NCBI GenBank assembly: GCA_018239675.1 | Contig: JAFEGX010000081.1 | Coordinates: 1-32,919 of the forward strand | Reading direction: 5' to 3' | DNA from: Verrucomicrobiota bacterium | GTDB taxonomy: Bacteria > Verrucomicrobiota > Verrucomicrobiia > Opitutales > Opitutaceae | Length of the DNA stretch: 32,919 bases | Shown here: positions 26,734 through 32,919 of the stretch, one piece after another | How positions within the stretch are numbered: the first letter of the stretch is position 1 | Layout of the letters: every line of letters begins with the position of its first letter | Notes under the pieces: generated by a model | Seen by the model: the letters and a program-made list of their open reading frames with translations, nothing else | What the model was told of the DNA's origin: nothing | Databases searched by the model: none | Program-made: the position numbers and the translations under genes

Positions 26734-27687
26734 ATGACCGGTCACTCGCGGCTCAAGATCTTCTCGGGTAACTCCAACCGCGCACTCGCGGAGGAAATTT
26801 GCGCCTCGATCGGCAATCCGCTCGGCGAGGCCACCGTCACGGCCTTTCCGGACGGCGAGTCGTTCGTGAAGATCAACGAGAACATCCGCGGGCAGGACGT
26901 CTACATCATCCAGTCGACGTGCCCGCCGACCAACCATCACCTGATGGAACTGCTGATCATGATCGACGCCGCCCGGCGGGCGTCGGCGCAGCGCATCACG
27001 GCGGTGCTGCCGTTCTACGGCTACGCGCGGCAGGACCGCAAGGACCAGCCCCGCGTGCCCATCACTGCGAAGCTGGTGGCCAATCTCCTCGTCGCGGCCG
27101 GCGCCACCCGCATCCTCACGATGGATCTGCACAGCCAGCAGATCCAGGGCTTCTTCGACATTCCGGTCGACCACCTCTTCGCTTCGCCGGTGTTCTTCGA
27201 GTACCTGAGCAAGCAGAAGCGCGACCGCCAGCTGGTTGTGTGCTCGCCGGACGTGGGTGGCATGAAGATGGCCTCGGCCTACGCCGACACGATGGGCGCC
27301 GCCCTCGCGCTCGTGGCCAAGAAGCGCAAGAGCGCCACGACGGTCGAGGCGATGAACGTCGTCGGCGAAGTCGCCGGCTGCGACGTGCTGCTGGTCGACG
27401 ACATCACCGAGACCGCCGGCACGCTGACCGCCGCGGCGAAGATTCTCCGCGACAATGGCGCCGTGAGCGTAAAGGCCGCCGTGAGCCACTGCATTCTCAA
27501 CGATGTCGCAGTCGAGCGCCTCAAGTCCGGCCTGATTGACGAACTGATCACGACGAACTCCACGCCGATCGACACCCGCGGCCTGCCGGTCAAGGTGCTC
27601 AGCATCGCCAAGCTGCTCGGCGAGGCGATCGTCCGAATCAACGGCAACGAGAGCGTCACCGGCCTCTTCCGGATCAAGGGCTTTTAG
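26734..27687 (+). CDS. prs: Ribose-phosphate pyrophosphokinase
   Basis: This enzyme makes PRPP from ribose-5-phosphate and ATP for nucleotide, His and Trp synthesis. The 317-residue protein starts at ATG 26734 (MTGHSRLKIFSGNSNRALAE); the longer frame overlapping lpxD is not needed. Motifs present are FPDGESFVKINENIRGQDVY, the flexible-loop region FYGYARQDRKDQPRVPI, TMDLHSQQIQGFF and the PRPP loop VLLVDDITETAGTL. Length and motifs match class I enzymes. PyrE, a PRPP user, lies 1.9 kb downstream on the other strand. Confidence 0.96.
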   Translation: MTGHSRLKIFSGNSNRALAEEICASIGNPLGEATVTAFPDGESFVKINENIRGQDVYIIQSTCPPTNHHLMELLIMIDAARRASAQRITAVLPFYGYARQDRKDQPRVPITAKLVANLLVAAGATRILTMDLHSQQIQGFFDIPVDHLFASPVFFEYLSKQKRDRQLVVCSPDVGGMKMASAYADTMGAALALVAKKRKSATTVEAMNVVGEVAGCDVLLVDDITETAGTLTAAAKILRDNGAVSVKAAVSHCILNDVAVERLKSGLIDELITTNSTPIDTRGLPVKVLSIAKLLGEAIVRINGNESVTGLFRIKGF

Positions 27688-27710
27688 CGCAGCCTTCGGC
27701 CGCGCAGGCG

Positions 27711-27888
27711 GCAGGGGACAGGTGAGGCAAGTTTCAGGGTCGAGTGCGGGCATAAAACCGTGGGGGCTGCCGGCTGACCTCCGAACCGCCACTTTAGCCT
27801 GTTCAGCCTCGATCAGGCCCTCGCATCCTGCCCTGACCCTTGAATCCTGTTCCCTGAAACCTGAGGTCTGACCCCAGTTACCTGCAAC
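27711..27888. repeat. Inverted pair of heptad arrays, CTGAAAC type
   Basis: The right arm, 27833-27888, has eight exact 7-base units: CTGACCC, TTGAATC, CTGTTCC, CTGAAAC, CTGAGGT, CTGACCC, CAGTTAC and CTGCAAC. The left arm, about 27711-27750, read on the minus strand gives CTCGACC, CTGAAAC, TTGCCTC and ACCTGTC. The pair occupies the 266-base prs-htrA gap and stops 65 bases before the htrA ATG. No other feature was recognised in this gap. Confidence 0.75.
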
Positions 27889-27953
27889 CGCGGCCCCAAG
27901 CCGCAGTTGCACACGGAACATTTCACCCTAGCGTTCGGTCCTTGCGCTACTCC

Positions 27954-29369
27954 ATGAAAACGAAGCTTTCCTCCAGTTTCATCGTTTTGGCCGCCCTCCT
28001 GTCCTGCGCCGCGCTTGCCGTGGTCGCCAAGGAGTCCGCCCCGGCCAAGAAGGTCGATGTCCGCATCGACAACACCCCGGTCACCGACGGCAAGGGCCCG
28101 ATGGTCGCCAGCTACGCCGACGTCCTGGAGCCGGTCCAGAAGGCGGTCGTCTCGGTCTACTCCAAGAAGATCATCCGCGAGCGGGTGAGCGCCAACCCTC
28201 TGATCCGTCAATTCTTCGGTAATATTCCGGACCAGGAACGCGAGCGCAAGGAGGAGGGGCTTGGTTCGGGCTGCATCATCTCGGCGGACGGCTACATCCT
28301 CACCAACAACCACGTTGTCGAAGGGGCTGACGAGCTGAAGGTGGGCCTGCCGGATGACCGGGAATTCGTCGCCAAAGTGATTGGTGCCGATCCGAAGACC
28401 GATGTGGCGGTGATCAAGATCGAGGCGGACCACCTGCCGTTCCTGACCCTGGCGGACAGTGACAAGCTGCGCGTGGGTGACATCGTTTTCGCCGTGGGCA
28501 ATCCGCTGGGCGTGGGCCAGACGGTCACCATGGGAATTGTTTCGGCCAAGGGCCGGAGCCAGCTGGGTCTCCTGGAGGGCGGTTACGAGAGCTTCATCCA
28601 GACCGACGCCGCGATCAACATGGGCAACTCCGGCGGCGCGCTGGTGGACGCCAAGGGGCGCCTGGTCGGGATCAACAGCGCGATCATTTCAACCTCGCGC
28701 GGCAGCATCGGCCTCGGCTTTGCCATCCCGATCAATCTCGCCTCGACGATCATGCGGAGCCTGATCGCCACGGGCACGGTGACCCGCGGCTACCTCGGCG
28801 TGAATGCCCAGACCGTTTCGCCGGAGGACGCCGAGTCGCTCAAGCTGCCCGCCGGCACTCACGGTGCGATGATCACCGACGTGTCGCCCGACTCGCCCGC
28901 CAAGCGCGCGAAGCTGGAGCGGGGCGACGTGGTGCTCGCCCTCAACGACAAGCCCGTCAATTCATGGGAGGAACTGCAGCTCGCCATCGCCGGCAGCGCG
29001 CCGAATTCCAAGGTGAAGCTCACGATTTCCCGCGACGGCGAGCGGCTCACGCTGGAGGCCACGCTGGCCAAGAAGGACGACCGGCCCAACGAGCTGCTGC
29101 CCGGCGTGGAGGCCGTGCCGCTGACCGACGAACTCCGCGCCCGCCTGCGGATCCCCGGCCGTTACGACGGCCTGGTGATCACCAATGTGGACCAGGACTC
29201 ACCGTATGCGGATGTGCTCGCTCCCGAGTTTTTGATTGTCCAGATCGACCGCGAATTTGTCGCGGACCTGGCCACGGCGCGGGAGGCGCTCCGGGAAGGC
29301 CGACACCTCCTGTACGTCTACTACCGCGGTGCGCTCCGCGTGGCGCGCGTCGAGGTCAGGGGCAACTAA
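27954..29369 (+). CDS. HtrA/DegP-like serine protease with PDZ domains
   Basis: This periplasmic protease/chaperone of family S1C handles misfolded envelope proteins. The 471-residue protein starts at ATG 27954 with a hydrophobic signal (about 8-24); a cysteine in ALLSCAAL could be a poor lipobox, but Sec cleavage after VVA is as likely. The catalytic triad is His120 (LTNNHVVEG), Asp150 (KTDVAVIKI) and Ser226 (NMGNSGGALVD). One clear PDZ domain spans about 275-365 (RGYLGVNAQTVSPEDA, ITDVSPDSPAKRAKLERGDV), and a more divergent second one reaches the C-terminus (RYDGLVITNVDQDSPYADVL). Expression may be envelope-stress linked, but no promoter signature was seen. Confidence 0.93.
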   Translation: MKTKLSSSFIVLAALLSCAALAVVAKESAPAKKVDVRIDNTPVTDGKGPMVASYADVLEPVQKAVVSVYSKKIIRERVSANPLIRQFFGNIPDQERERKEEGLGSGCIISADGYILTNNHVVEGADELKVGLPDDREFVAKVIGADPKTDVAVIKIEADHLPFLTLADSDKLRVGDIVFAVGNPLGVGQTVTMGIVSAKGRSQLGLLEGGYESFIQTDAAINMGNSGGALVDAKGRLVGINSAIISTSRGSIGLGFAIPINLASTIMRSLIATGTVTRGYLGVNAQTVSPEDAESLKLPAGTHGAMITDVSPDSPAKRAKLERGDVVLALNDKPVNSWEELQLAIAGSAPNSKVKLTISRDGERLTLEATLAKKDDRPNELLPGVEAVPLTDELRARLRIPGRYDGLVITNVDQDSPYADVLAPEFLIVQIDREFVADLATAREALREGRHLLYVYYRGALRVARVEVRGN

Positions 29370-29389
29370 GGCGTTCCGGACGGTCGGTT

Positions 29390-29530
29390 GGCCGCAAGGC
29401 GGCGCAGAAAGCGCAAGAACTCGCCACTGCCGCTCGGCACCCAAATCGGACCGTGCGTCGGGGCGTCCGATCTATCTGCCACGGGCGCTGGCAGCGGATG
29501 GATCTGCGCTTTTTGAGCCTCCTTGCGGCC
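29390..29530. repeat. Inverted pair of 9-base-period repeats (GGCGCAGAA type)
   Basis: The left arm, 29390-29419, reads GGCCGCAAGGCGGCGCAGAA and onward. The right arm, 29502-29530, is its near reverse complement (ATCTGCGCT, TTTTGAGCC, TCCTTGCGGCC). The spacer is about 82 bases. It lies between the convergent htrA-like and pyrE genes and could end both transcripts. Same family as 6319-6408. Confidence 0.75.
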
Positions 29531-29591
29531 AAAAGAACCCTTAGTCCGCCTTGGCCTCGGGCTGGTGTCGAGGCCGGAGTCGTGCGAGCGC

Positions 29592-30161
29592 TCAGCTGCC
29601 GGGCTTCTGGACGGGAATCTTCGCGAGCCAGTCGGGCACCGCGTCGGCCGGAAAGGTTGGGAAGCTGAGCTCGAGCAGCGACACCGCCGGGATGTCGAAC
29701 CGGGCCTGTCCGGCGCTGCGGTCGACCAGCATCGCGATGGCGACCGGCACCGCGCCGGCCTTGCGCACAAGGTCAATGCACTCGACCACGCGGCCGCCCC
29801 GGGTCACGACATCCTCGACGATCAGGACCTTTTCTCCCGGCGCGAAGGCGAAGCCGCGCCGCATGACGAGGACATTGTTCTCCTTCTCGGCGAAGACATA
29901 CCGGACCCTGGCCTGCCGTGCGACCTCCTGGCCGATCACGAGGCCGCCCATGGCCGGGGCGAGGACAGTCTGGAAGGCGTAGCCCTTGAGCTTGGCGACC
30001 AGCAGTTCGGCCAGGCGCTCAACGGCGTCCATGTGCTGGCATACCTGGGCGCACTGGAAGTAATGCCCGCTGTGCAGCCCGGAGCGGAGCACAAAGTGCC
30101 CCTGCAGCAGCGCCCGGGTGCGCGTGAAGATCTCGACGATTTCGTTTTGGTCCGCGGCCAT
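29592..30161 (-). CDS. pyrE: Orotate phosphoribosyltransferase
   Basis: This enzyme joins orotate to PRPP in pyrimidine synthesis. The 189-residue protein starts at ATG 30161 (MAADQNEIVEIFTRTRALLQ). It has the OPRTase opening HFVLRSGLHSGHYFQCAQVC, the Gly-rich APAMGGLVIGQEVARQ and the PRPP-binding motif VLIVEDVVTRGGRVVECIDL. The reading frame stays open far upstream (to 31247) but that part runs antisense through two other genes. It is transcribed divergently from the HTH-MBL gene with 81 bases between the starts, so the two may share a control region. Confidence 0.93.
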   Translation of the reverse strand: MAADQNEIVEIFTRTRALLQGHFVLRSGLHSGHYFQCAQVCQHMDAVERLAELLVAKLKGYAFQTVLAPAMGGLVIGQEVARQARVRYVFAEKENNVLVMRRGFAFAPGEKVLIVEDVVTRGGRVVECIDLVRKAGAVPVAIAMLVDRSAGQARFDIPAVSLLELSFPTFPADAVPDWLAKIPVQKPGS

Positions 30162-30242
30162 GGCTCCCGACGGTGGGTGTTGGACGGCAAAAGCCAAAAA
30201 CATTTTGCACCGGAGAGACGCCGGGCCTAGCGTCGTGGCGCC

Positions 30243-31088
30243 ATGGTGAACGCCGTCGTACCACTCGAAGATGAACTGGGCGATGTCTTGGAGAAAGCCA
30301 TGCGCCAGGCCGGCGTCGGTGAGGTGGAGCTGGGCCAGCGCAGCGGCGTGCCGGTGGCGAAAATCCTCGATGCGATTGACTACCGGCCCGACCTTTCGGC
30401 CGACGAGTTGCGGCGCCTGGCCGGGGCCCTGCACCTGAACGAGGTCGGATTGTGCGCCCTCGGCTGCGGCCAGTATCCCCTGCCCAAGACCGCCGCGCTG
30501 CCGTTCTGCGTGTTCCCGTTGCGGATGCCGCACGGGATCGGCTTCGCGAATGCCTACGTGGTGGCCGACTGCGCGGCCGACTGCGGGATACTCTTCGATA
30601 CGGGACCCGATATCGCCGCCCTCGACTCCGTCTGGCCGAGGTCGATCAAGCGGCTCGACGCGGTGTTCGTGACCCATGTGGAGGCGGAGCATAGCGGGGG
30701 CCTCTGCGATGCGGTGGAGCGATTTGGCGTGCCCAAGGCCTATTGCCCGGCCGGCGTGAAAAGCCCGTGCGGCCAGTCCATCGCCGAGGGGCAGCGCCTG
30801 CGCTTCGGCGACTTTGAGGTAACCGCCTTCAGCACCCCCGGACATGCCCAGGCCCACAACTGCTATCTCGTCACCATGCCGTCCGTGCCGAAAAGCGCCC
30901 CCCTGCTGGTGTCCGGCGACCTCGTGTTCGCGGGTTCGGTCGGGCGCGGGTATTTCTGTCATCGCCAGCTGACCGACAACCTGCGCCGGGTGTTGCAGGC
31001 GGTGCCGCCCGAGACGGTGATTGCGCCAGGGCACGGTCCCTTGACGACCGTGGCCAACGAACTCCGCTACAACCCGTTTGTGGTGTAG
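30243..31088 (+). CDS. HTH-fused metallo-beta-lactamase-fold protein with flavodiiron-like ligands
   Basis: The 281-residue protein has an N-terminal helical region resembling an XRE-type helix-turn-helix (about 10-70, VELGQRSGVPVAKILDAIDY then LSADELRRLAGALHL) and an MBL domain (about 85-275). Metal-site motifs are THVEAEHSGG (His145, Glu147, Glu149, His150), TPGHAQAHN (His201), SGDLVF (Asp226) and APGHG (His264). Ordinary MBL hydrolases have His-x-His-x-Asp-His; here the second His and the Asp are both Glu. His-x-Glu-x-Asp-His is the set of flavodiiron and ODP-type diiron proteins, so a diiron, O2- or NO-sensing role is conceivable. It has many cysteines (71, 75, 89, 110, 114, 155, 168, 176). 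Function unknown. Divergent from pyrE. Confidence 0.82.
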   Translation: MVNAVVPLEDELGDVLEKAMRQAGVGEVELGQRSGVPVAKILDAIDYRPDLSADELRRLAGALHLNEVGLCALGCGQYPLPKTAALPFCVFPLRMPHGIGFANAYVVADCAADCGILFDTGPDIAALDSVWPRSIKRLDAVFVTHVEAEHSGGLCDAVERFGVPKAYCPAGVKSPCGQSIAEGQRLRFGDFEVTAFSTPGHAQAHNCYLVTMPSVPKSAPLLVSGDLVFAGSVGRGYFCHRQLTDNLRRVLQAVPPETVIAPGHGPLTTVANELRYNPFVV

Positions 31089-31122
31089 ATCCGTCCTACA
31101 TGTCGCGAGAGACGTCCTTGCC

Positions 31123-31728
31123 ATGGTGGGGCGCCCCCGTATAGCGACGGGCATCGTGAAGCTCACGGGGATCATCTTCGGCCTGGTTACCCTCGGTGCG
31201 GTGGCGCTGCTTGACCACCTGACCCGGTACGAACTGGAGCTGAGCACCTACTATCTGCTCCCGGTGGTGGTGACGGCCTGGTTTGGGGGACGCTGGGCGG
31301 GCATCGCCTTTGCCTTGGTGGCGGGACTCCTGTGGGTCTATGTCGACTACCAGTTTGGCGGCAGCTACACCTCCGAGAGCTACCGGTACTGGAGGATCCT
31401 CATGGTATTCGGCCGGTTCGTGGTCGGCAGCATGCTTTTTTCCCAGCTGCGGATCTCGCTTGATCTGGCCAAGCGCCTGGCCAACGAAAAGGCCGAGGCC
31501 CTTCGAGAACTGGAGCAGGCTACGGCCAAGCTCCGCGAGCTCGAGGGCTCGTTCCAGACCGTTTGTTCGTGGACGAAAAAAATCAAGGACGGCGAGGAGT
31601 GGATCACCCTCGAGGAATACCTTCGCCGCCACCTGAAAATCGAGGTGACCCATGGGATTTCGCCCGAGGGCCGCGACCGTTTCTGGGGCAGGACCCCGAT
31701 GGACGCCGGCCCCAAGAGCCAGCGGTAG
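31123..31728 (+). CDS. Membrane protein with coiled coil and degenerate CxxCKKI-type motif
   Basis: This 201-residue protein of unknown function has three to four membrane helices (about 10-30, 42-56, 58-78, 92-108), like the membrane-sensor part of some histidine kinases but without kinase domains. A coiled coil (about 108-143) is followed by a C-terminal module VCSWTKKIKDGEEWITLEEY...VTHGISPEG. That module copies the 'CxWCKKIR...W..LE.Y...THGICPEC' motif found at the ends of many bacterial signalling proteins, but Cys is replaced by Thr151, Ser180 and Gly183, leaving only Cys148. ATG 31123 is chosen over TTG 31078. It lies 34 bases after the HTH-MBL gene, so they may be co-transcribed. Confidence 0.75.
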   Translation: MVGRPRIATGIVKLTGIIFGLVTLGAVALLDHLTRYELELSTYYLLPVVVTAWFGGRWAGIAFALVAGLLWVYVDYQFGGSYTSESYRYWRILMVFGRFVVGSMLFSQLRISLDLAKRLANEKAEALRELEQATAKLRELEGSFQTVCSWTKKIKDGEEWITLEEYLRRHLKIEVTHGISPEGRDRFWGRTPMDAGPKSQR

Positions 31729-32068
31729 CCGATTTGTGCCGGTCGGTCGCGCTGGGCGCCACACCCCACCGCGTCTGCCAGAGGCCGGCCCAATGCAATC
31801 CAGGGCCAGCGCATGGGTGACATGCGCTCTCCTGGCGAACCGGTGCCTGCCCGGCCGGGAAGGCGTCCCGATAGCGGGTGTGGGACCTTCGGCTGTCGTC
31901 TACCGGAAACCCGGTAGCTGGCGCGCTCGCGTGGAGCGGGTCGGTTTGGCGGGTTAACTTTGATGGATCTCACCACATACCTCACTTGCAGCGCTGGTGC
32001 CCCAAAACGGCCTTGGCGGGCCATCCCATGGTCCGACCGTGATACGGCCCTCGGAGGAGGCAGGCGCG
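31729..32068. other. 340-base gap with two strong hairpins
   Basis: No gene is supported. AGCGCATG (31808-31815) pairs perfectly with CATGCGCT (31821-31828) and is extended, after a small internal loop, by CCAGG (31800-31804) with CCTGG (31831-31835). CTACCGG (31900-31906) pairs with CCGGTAG (31911-31917) around AAAC. No T-run follows either. Unlike the other gaps, no 7- or 9-base array was seen. It may be the 5' leader of the sulfotransferase gene or a small structured RNA. A 54-codon open frame (31793-31957) crosses it but shows no coding signal. Confidence 0.4.
32053..32060 (+). promoter_or_regulatory. Strong Shine-Dalgarno sequence for sulfotransferase gene
   Basis: GGAGGAGG lies eight bases ahead of ATG 32069. 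It is the best ribosome binding site in the window, where most genes have weak or no visible site. It settles the start in favour of 32069 over the upstream in-frame position 31997. Confidence 0.75.
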
Positions 32069-32689
32069 ATGCTCCTTAGCGTCCATATTCCCAAGACGGC
32101 CGGGGTCAGTTTTCGGCTCATGCTGGCCCGGTTGTTTGGCGAGGGGTTTGTGCAGCATTATTGGGAGATCACGGACGCCCGGGGTCGGGTTTTGACCGAG
32201 ATTCCGGCCAATGCCACCTGCGTGCACGGGCATTTTGTGGCGGATGAGCTGGCCGCGCAGTTTCCGCAGGCTCCGCTGATCACGTGGGTGCGGGATCCGG
32301 TGGAGCGGGTGGTATCGTCGTATTTCCATCGCCTGCGCGACCCGGACTGGCGCCATCCGGTGTGCGTGGAGCTGCACCGGCAAAAGCTGTCCGTCGAAAA
32401 GTACGCGGAGCTCGACCTGGTCCGGAACGAGATGGCGCGGTTCATGGGCACGAAGCGCCCGCAGGACTTCGCGTTCATCGGCCTGGTGGAGGAAATCGAC
32501 GTCTCGATGGGGCGGTTCTTCGAGCAATTCGACCTGCCGCGGGTGGACGTGCCCCGGGAGAACGTGAATCCCGAGCGCCGGACCAACCGGTACGATCTGA
32601 CCGAGTCCGCCCGCGCGCGCATTTTGGAACTGAACGCCGAGGACGCGGCGATCTACGAAACGTGCCGCAACTGCTGGTCGGCGGCATAG
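32069..32689 (+). CDS. Sulfotransferase family protein
   Basis: The 206-residue protein resembles the sulfotransferase family 2 type, which moves sulfate from PAPS to a sugar or other hydroxyl. The 5'-phosphosulfate loop is at the N-terminus (HIPKTAGVSFR, Lys9-Thr10-Ala11-Gly12) and the 3'-phosphate motif is WVRDPVERVVSSYFH (Arg75, Asp76, Pro77, Arg80, Ser83/84). FAFIGLVEEIDVSMGRFFEQ and ENVNPERRTNRYDL follow, as in family members. It has no signal peptide or membrane helix, so it should act in the cytoplasm. It stands alone with its own strong ribosome binding site, and no polysaccharide genes lie nearby to suggest an acceptor. Confidence 0.85.
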   Translation: MLLSVHIPKTAGVSFRLMLARLFGEGFVQHYWEITDARGRVLTEIPANATCVHGHFVADELAAQFPQAPLITWVRDPVERVVSSYFHRLRDPDWRHPVCVELHRQKLSVEKYAELDLVRNEMARFMGTKRPQDFAFIGLVEEIDVSMGRFFEQFDLPRVDVPRENVNPERRTNRYDLTESARARILELNAEDAAIYETCRNCWSAA

Positions 32690-32735
32690 CCAGCTCCGGT
32701 TCTGTGCGCGCCGCCGGCCGGTTCACGTTGTCGAA

Positions 32736-32919
32736 TGGTCGGGCTGGCGAGATTCGAACTCACGTTACCGACTATCTCGAGAAGACGCAGCCAGGAGACC
32801 AACTGCCCCTCTTTACGAATATCCGCGTAAGCGGATGTATTGTTGCGCAGCTAGCGAAGCTTCACGCTGCCCAGGTCGGCCGCGTCTGAGCATCGCAAGA
32901 CCCGGTCGAGATCACGGTC
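32736..32919 (-). ncRNA. ssrA: tmRNA (ssrA), 3' part; 5' end beyond window
   Basis: Read on the minus strand, the right edge ends in a tRNA-like 3' domain. The T-arm GTGAG-TTCGAAT-CTCGC (32763-32747) is followed by acceptor strand CAGCCCG, discriminator A and encoded CCA (32738-32736). The matching 5' strand CGGGCTG is not found within tRNA distance, so this is not a plain tRNA. Upstream there is a hairpin ATCCGC-ttac-GCGGAT (32836-32821) whose loop can pair with CGTAA at 32817-32813, an H-type pseudoknot. A second GCAG/CTGC pseudoknot-like segment lies at 32806-32787. A chain of pseudoknots ahead of a T-arm is the layout of tmRNA, which rescues stalled ribosomes. The tag-coding part and 5' end lie outside the window. 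Confidence 0.78.

Noticed and set aside
30162..31247. Extension of the pyrE frame far upstream
   Set aside because: The extra codons run antisense through the HTH-MBL gene; the PyrE family start fits ATG 30161.
31840..31930. Known riboswitch (c-di-GMP or cobalamin class) ahead of the sulfotransferase gene
   Set aside because: The hairpin CTACCGG-AAAC-CCGGTAG looked suggestive, but the conserved core motifs of those classes are absent.
31793..31957. 54-codon open frame in the gap before the sulfotransferase gene
   Set aside because: It has no ribosome binding site, shows Arg/Gly/Ala-rich composition typical of chance frames in GC-rich DNA, and is crossed by two hairpins.
32736..32825. Ordinary tRNA gene at the right edge
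   Set aside because: The T-arm and CCA are present, but no D-arm, anticodon arm or matching 5' acceptor strand can be formed within about 90 bases. The pseudoknots point to tmRNA.

Overview
The window is GC-rich bacterial chromosomal DNA. It most likely comes from a member of the Verrucomicrobiota, near Opitutaceae. That placement is inferred from the gene order pth-rpsF-ssb-rplI-dnaB-bamA-ompH-lpxD-prs, a long-tailed L25 (CTC-type) protein, the Gram-negative envelope genes, and unusual short-period repeat arrays in the gaps between genes. No phage, plasmid, CRISPR or insertion-sequence genes were seen.

Layout. 1-5617: a CzcCBA-type heavy-metal efflux locus. Its outer-membrane component is broken: the first 77 bases repeat an internal part of the same gene exactly, and an in-frame TAG follows. 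5864-8223: small accessory genes (lipoprotein, TMEM175-like channel, ABM-like protein, GNAT) between repeat arrays. 8234-10952 (minus strand): a compact arsenic operon arsR-arsC-acr3-arsM, probably with the GNAT gene as its last member; the first three genes overlap by ATGA. 11121-13715 (minus): a small membrane protein and a 7TMR-DISM adenylate cyclase. 13992-16994: a CPA2 cation/proton antiporter, convergent with a diacylglycerol-kinase-family lipid kinase. 17386-27687 (plus): the housekeeping block rplY, pth, rpsF, ssb, rplI, dnaB, bamA, ompH/skp, lpxD, prs. 27954-32689: an HtrA-type protease, pyrE (minus), an HTH-MBL protein with a flavodiiron-like ligand set, a membrane coiled-coil protein and a sulfotransferase. 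The right edge carries the 3' part of a tmRNA gene (ssrA) on the minus strand.

How the genes work together. The left third is metal and metalloid defence: divalent cations are exported by the RND system, arsenate is reduced and exported, and arsenite is methylated. The central block joins translation, replication and outer-membrane biogenesis. BamA inserts outer-membrane proteins, Skp chaperones them, LpxD makes lipid A precursors, and HtrA handles misfolded envelope proteins.

The most distinctive feature is in the noncoding DNA. Many gaps carry tandem arrays of degenerate 7-base units, with a different consensus from array to array. Others carry 9-base-period arrays, and one has 8-base units. 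Several arrays are inverted pairs 60-270 bases apart. They sit hard against genes and in places include stop codons or displace ribosome binding sites. They resemble in style the heptanucleotide repeats of cyanobacteria, and their function is not evident from the sequence.
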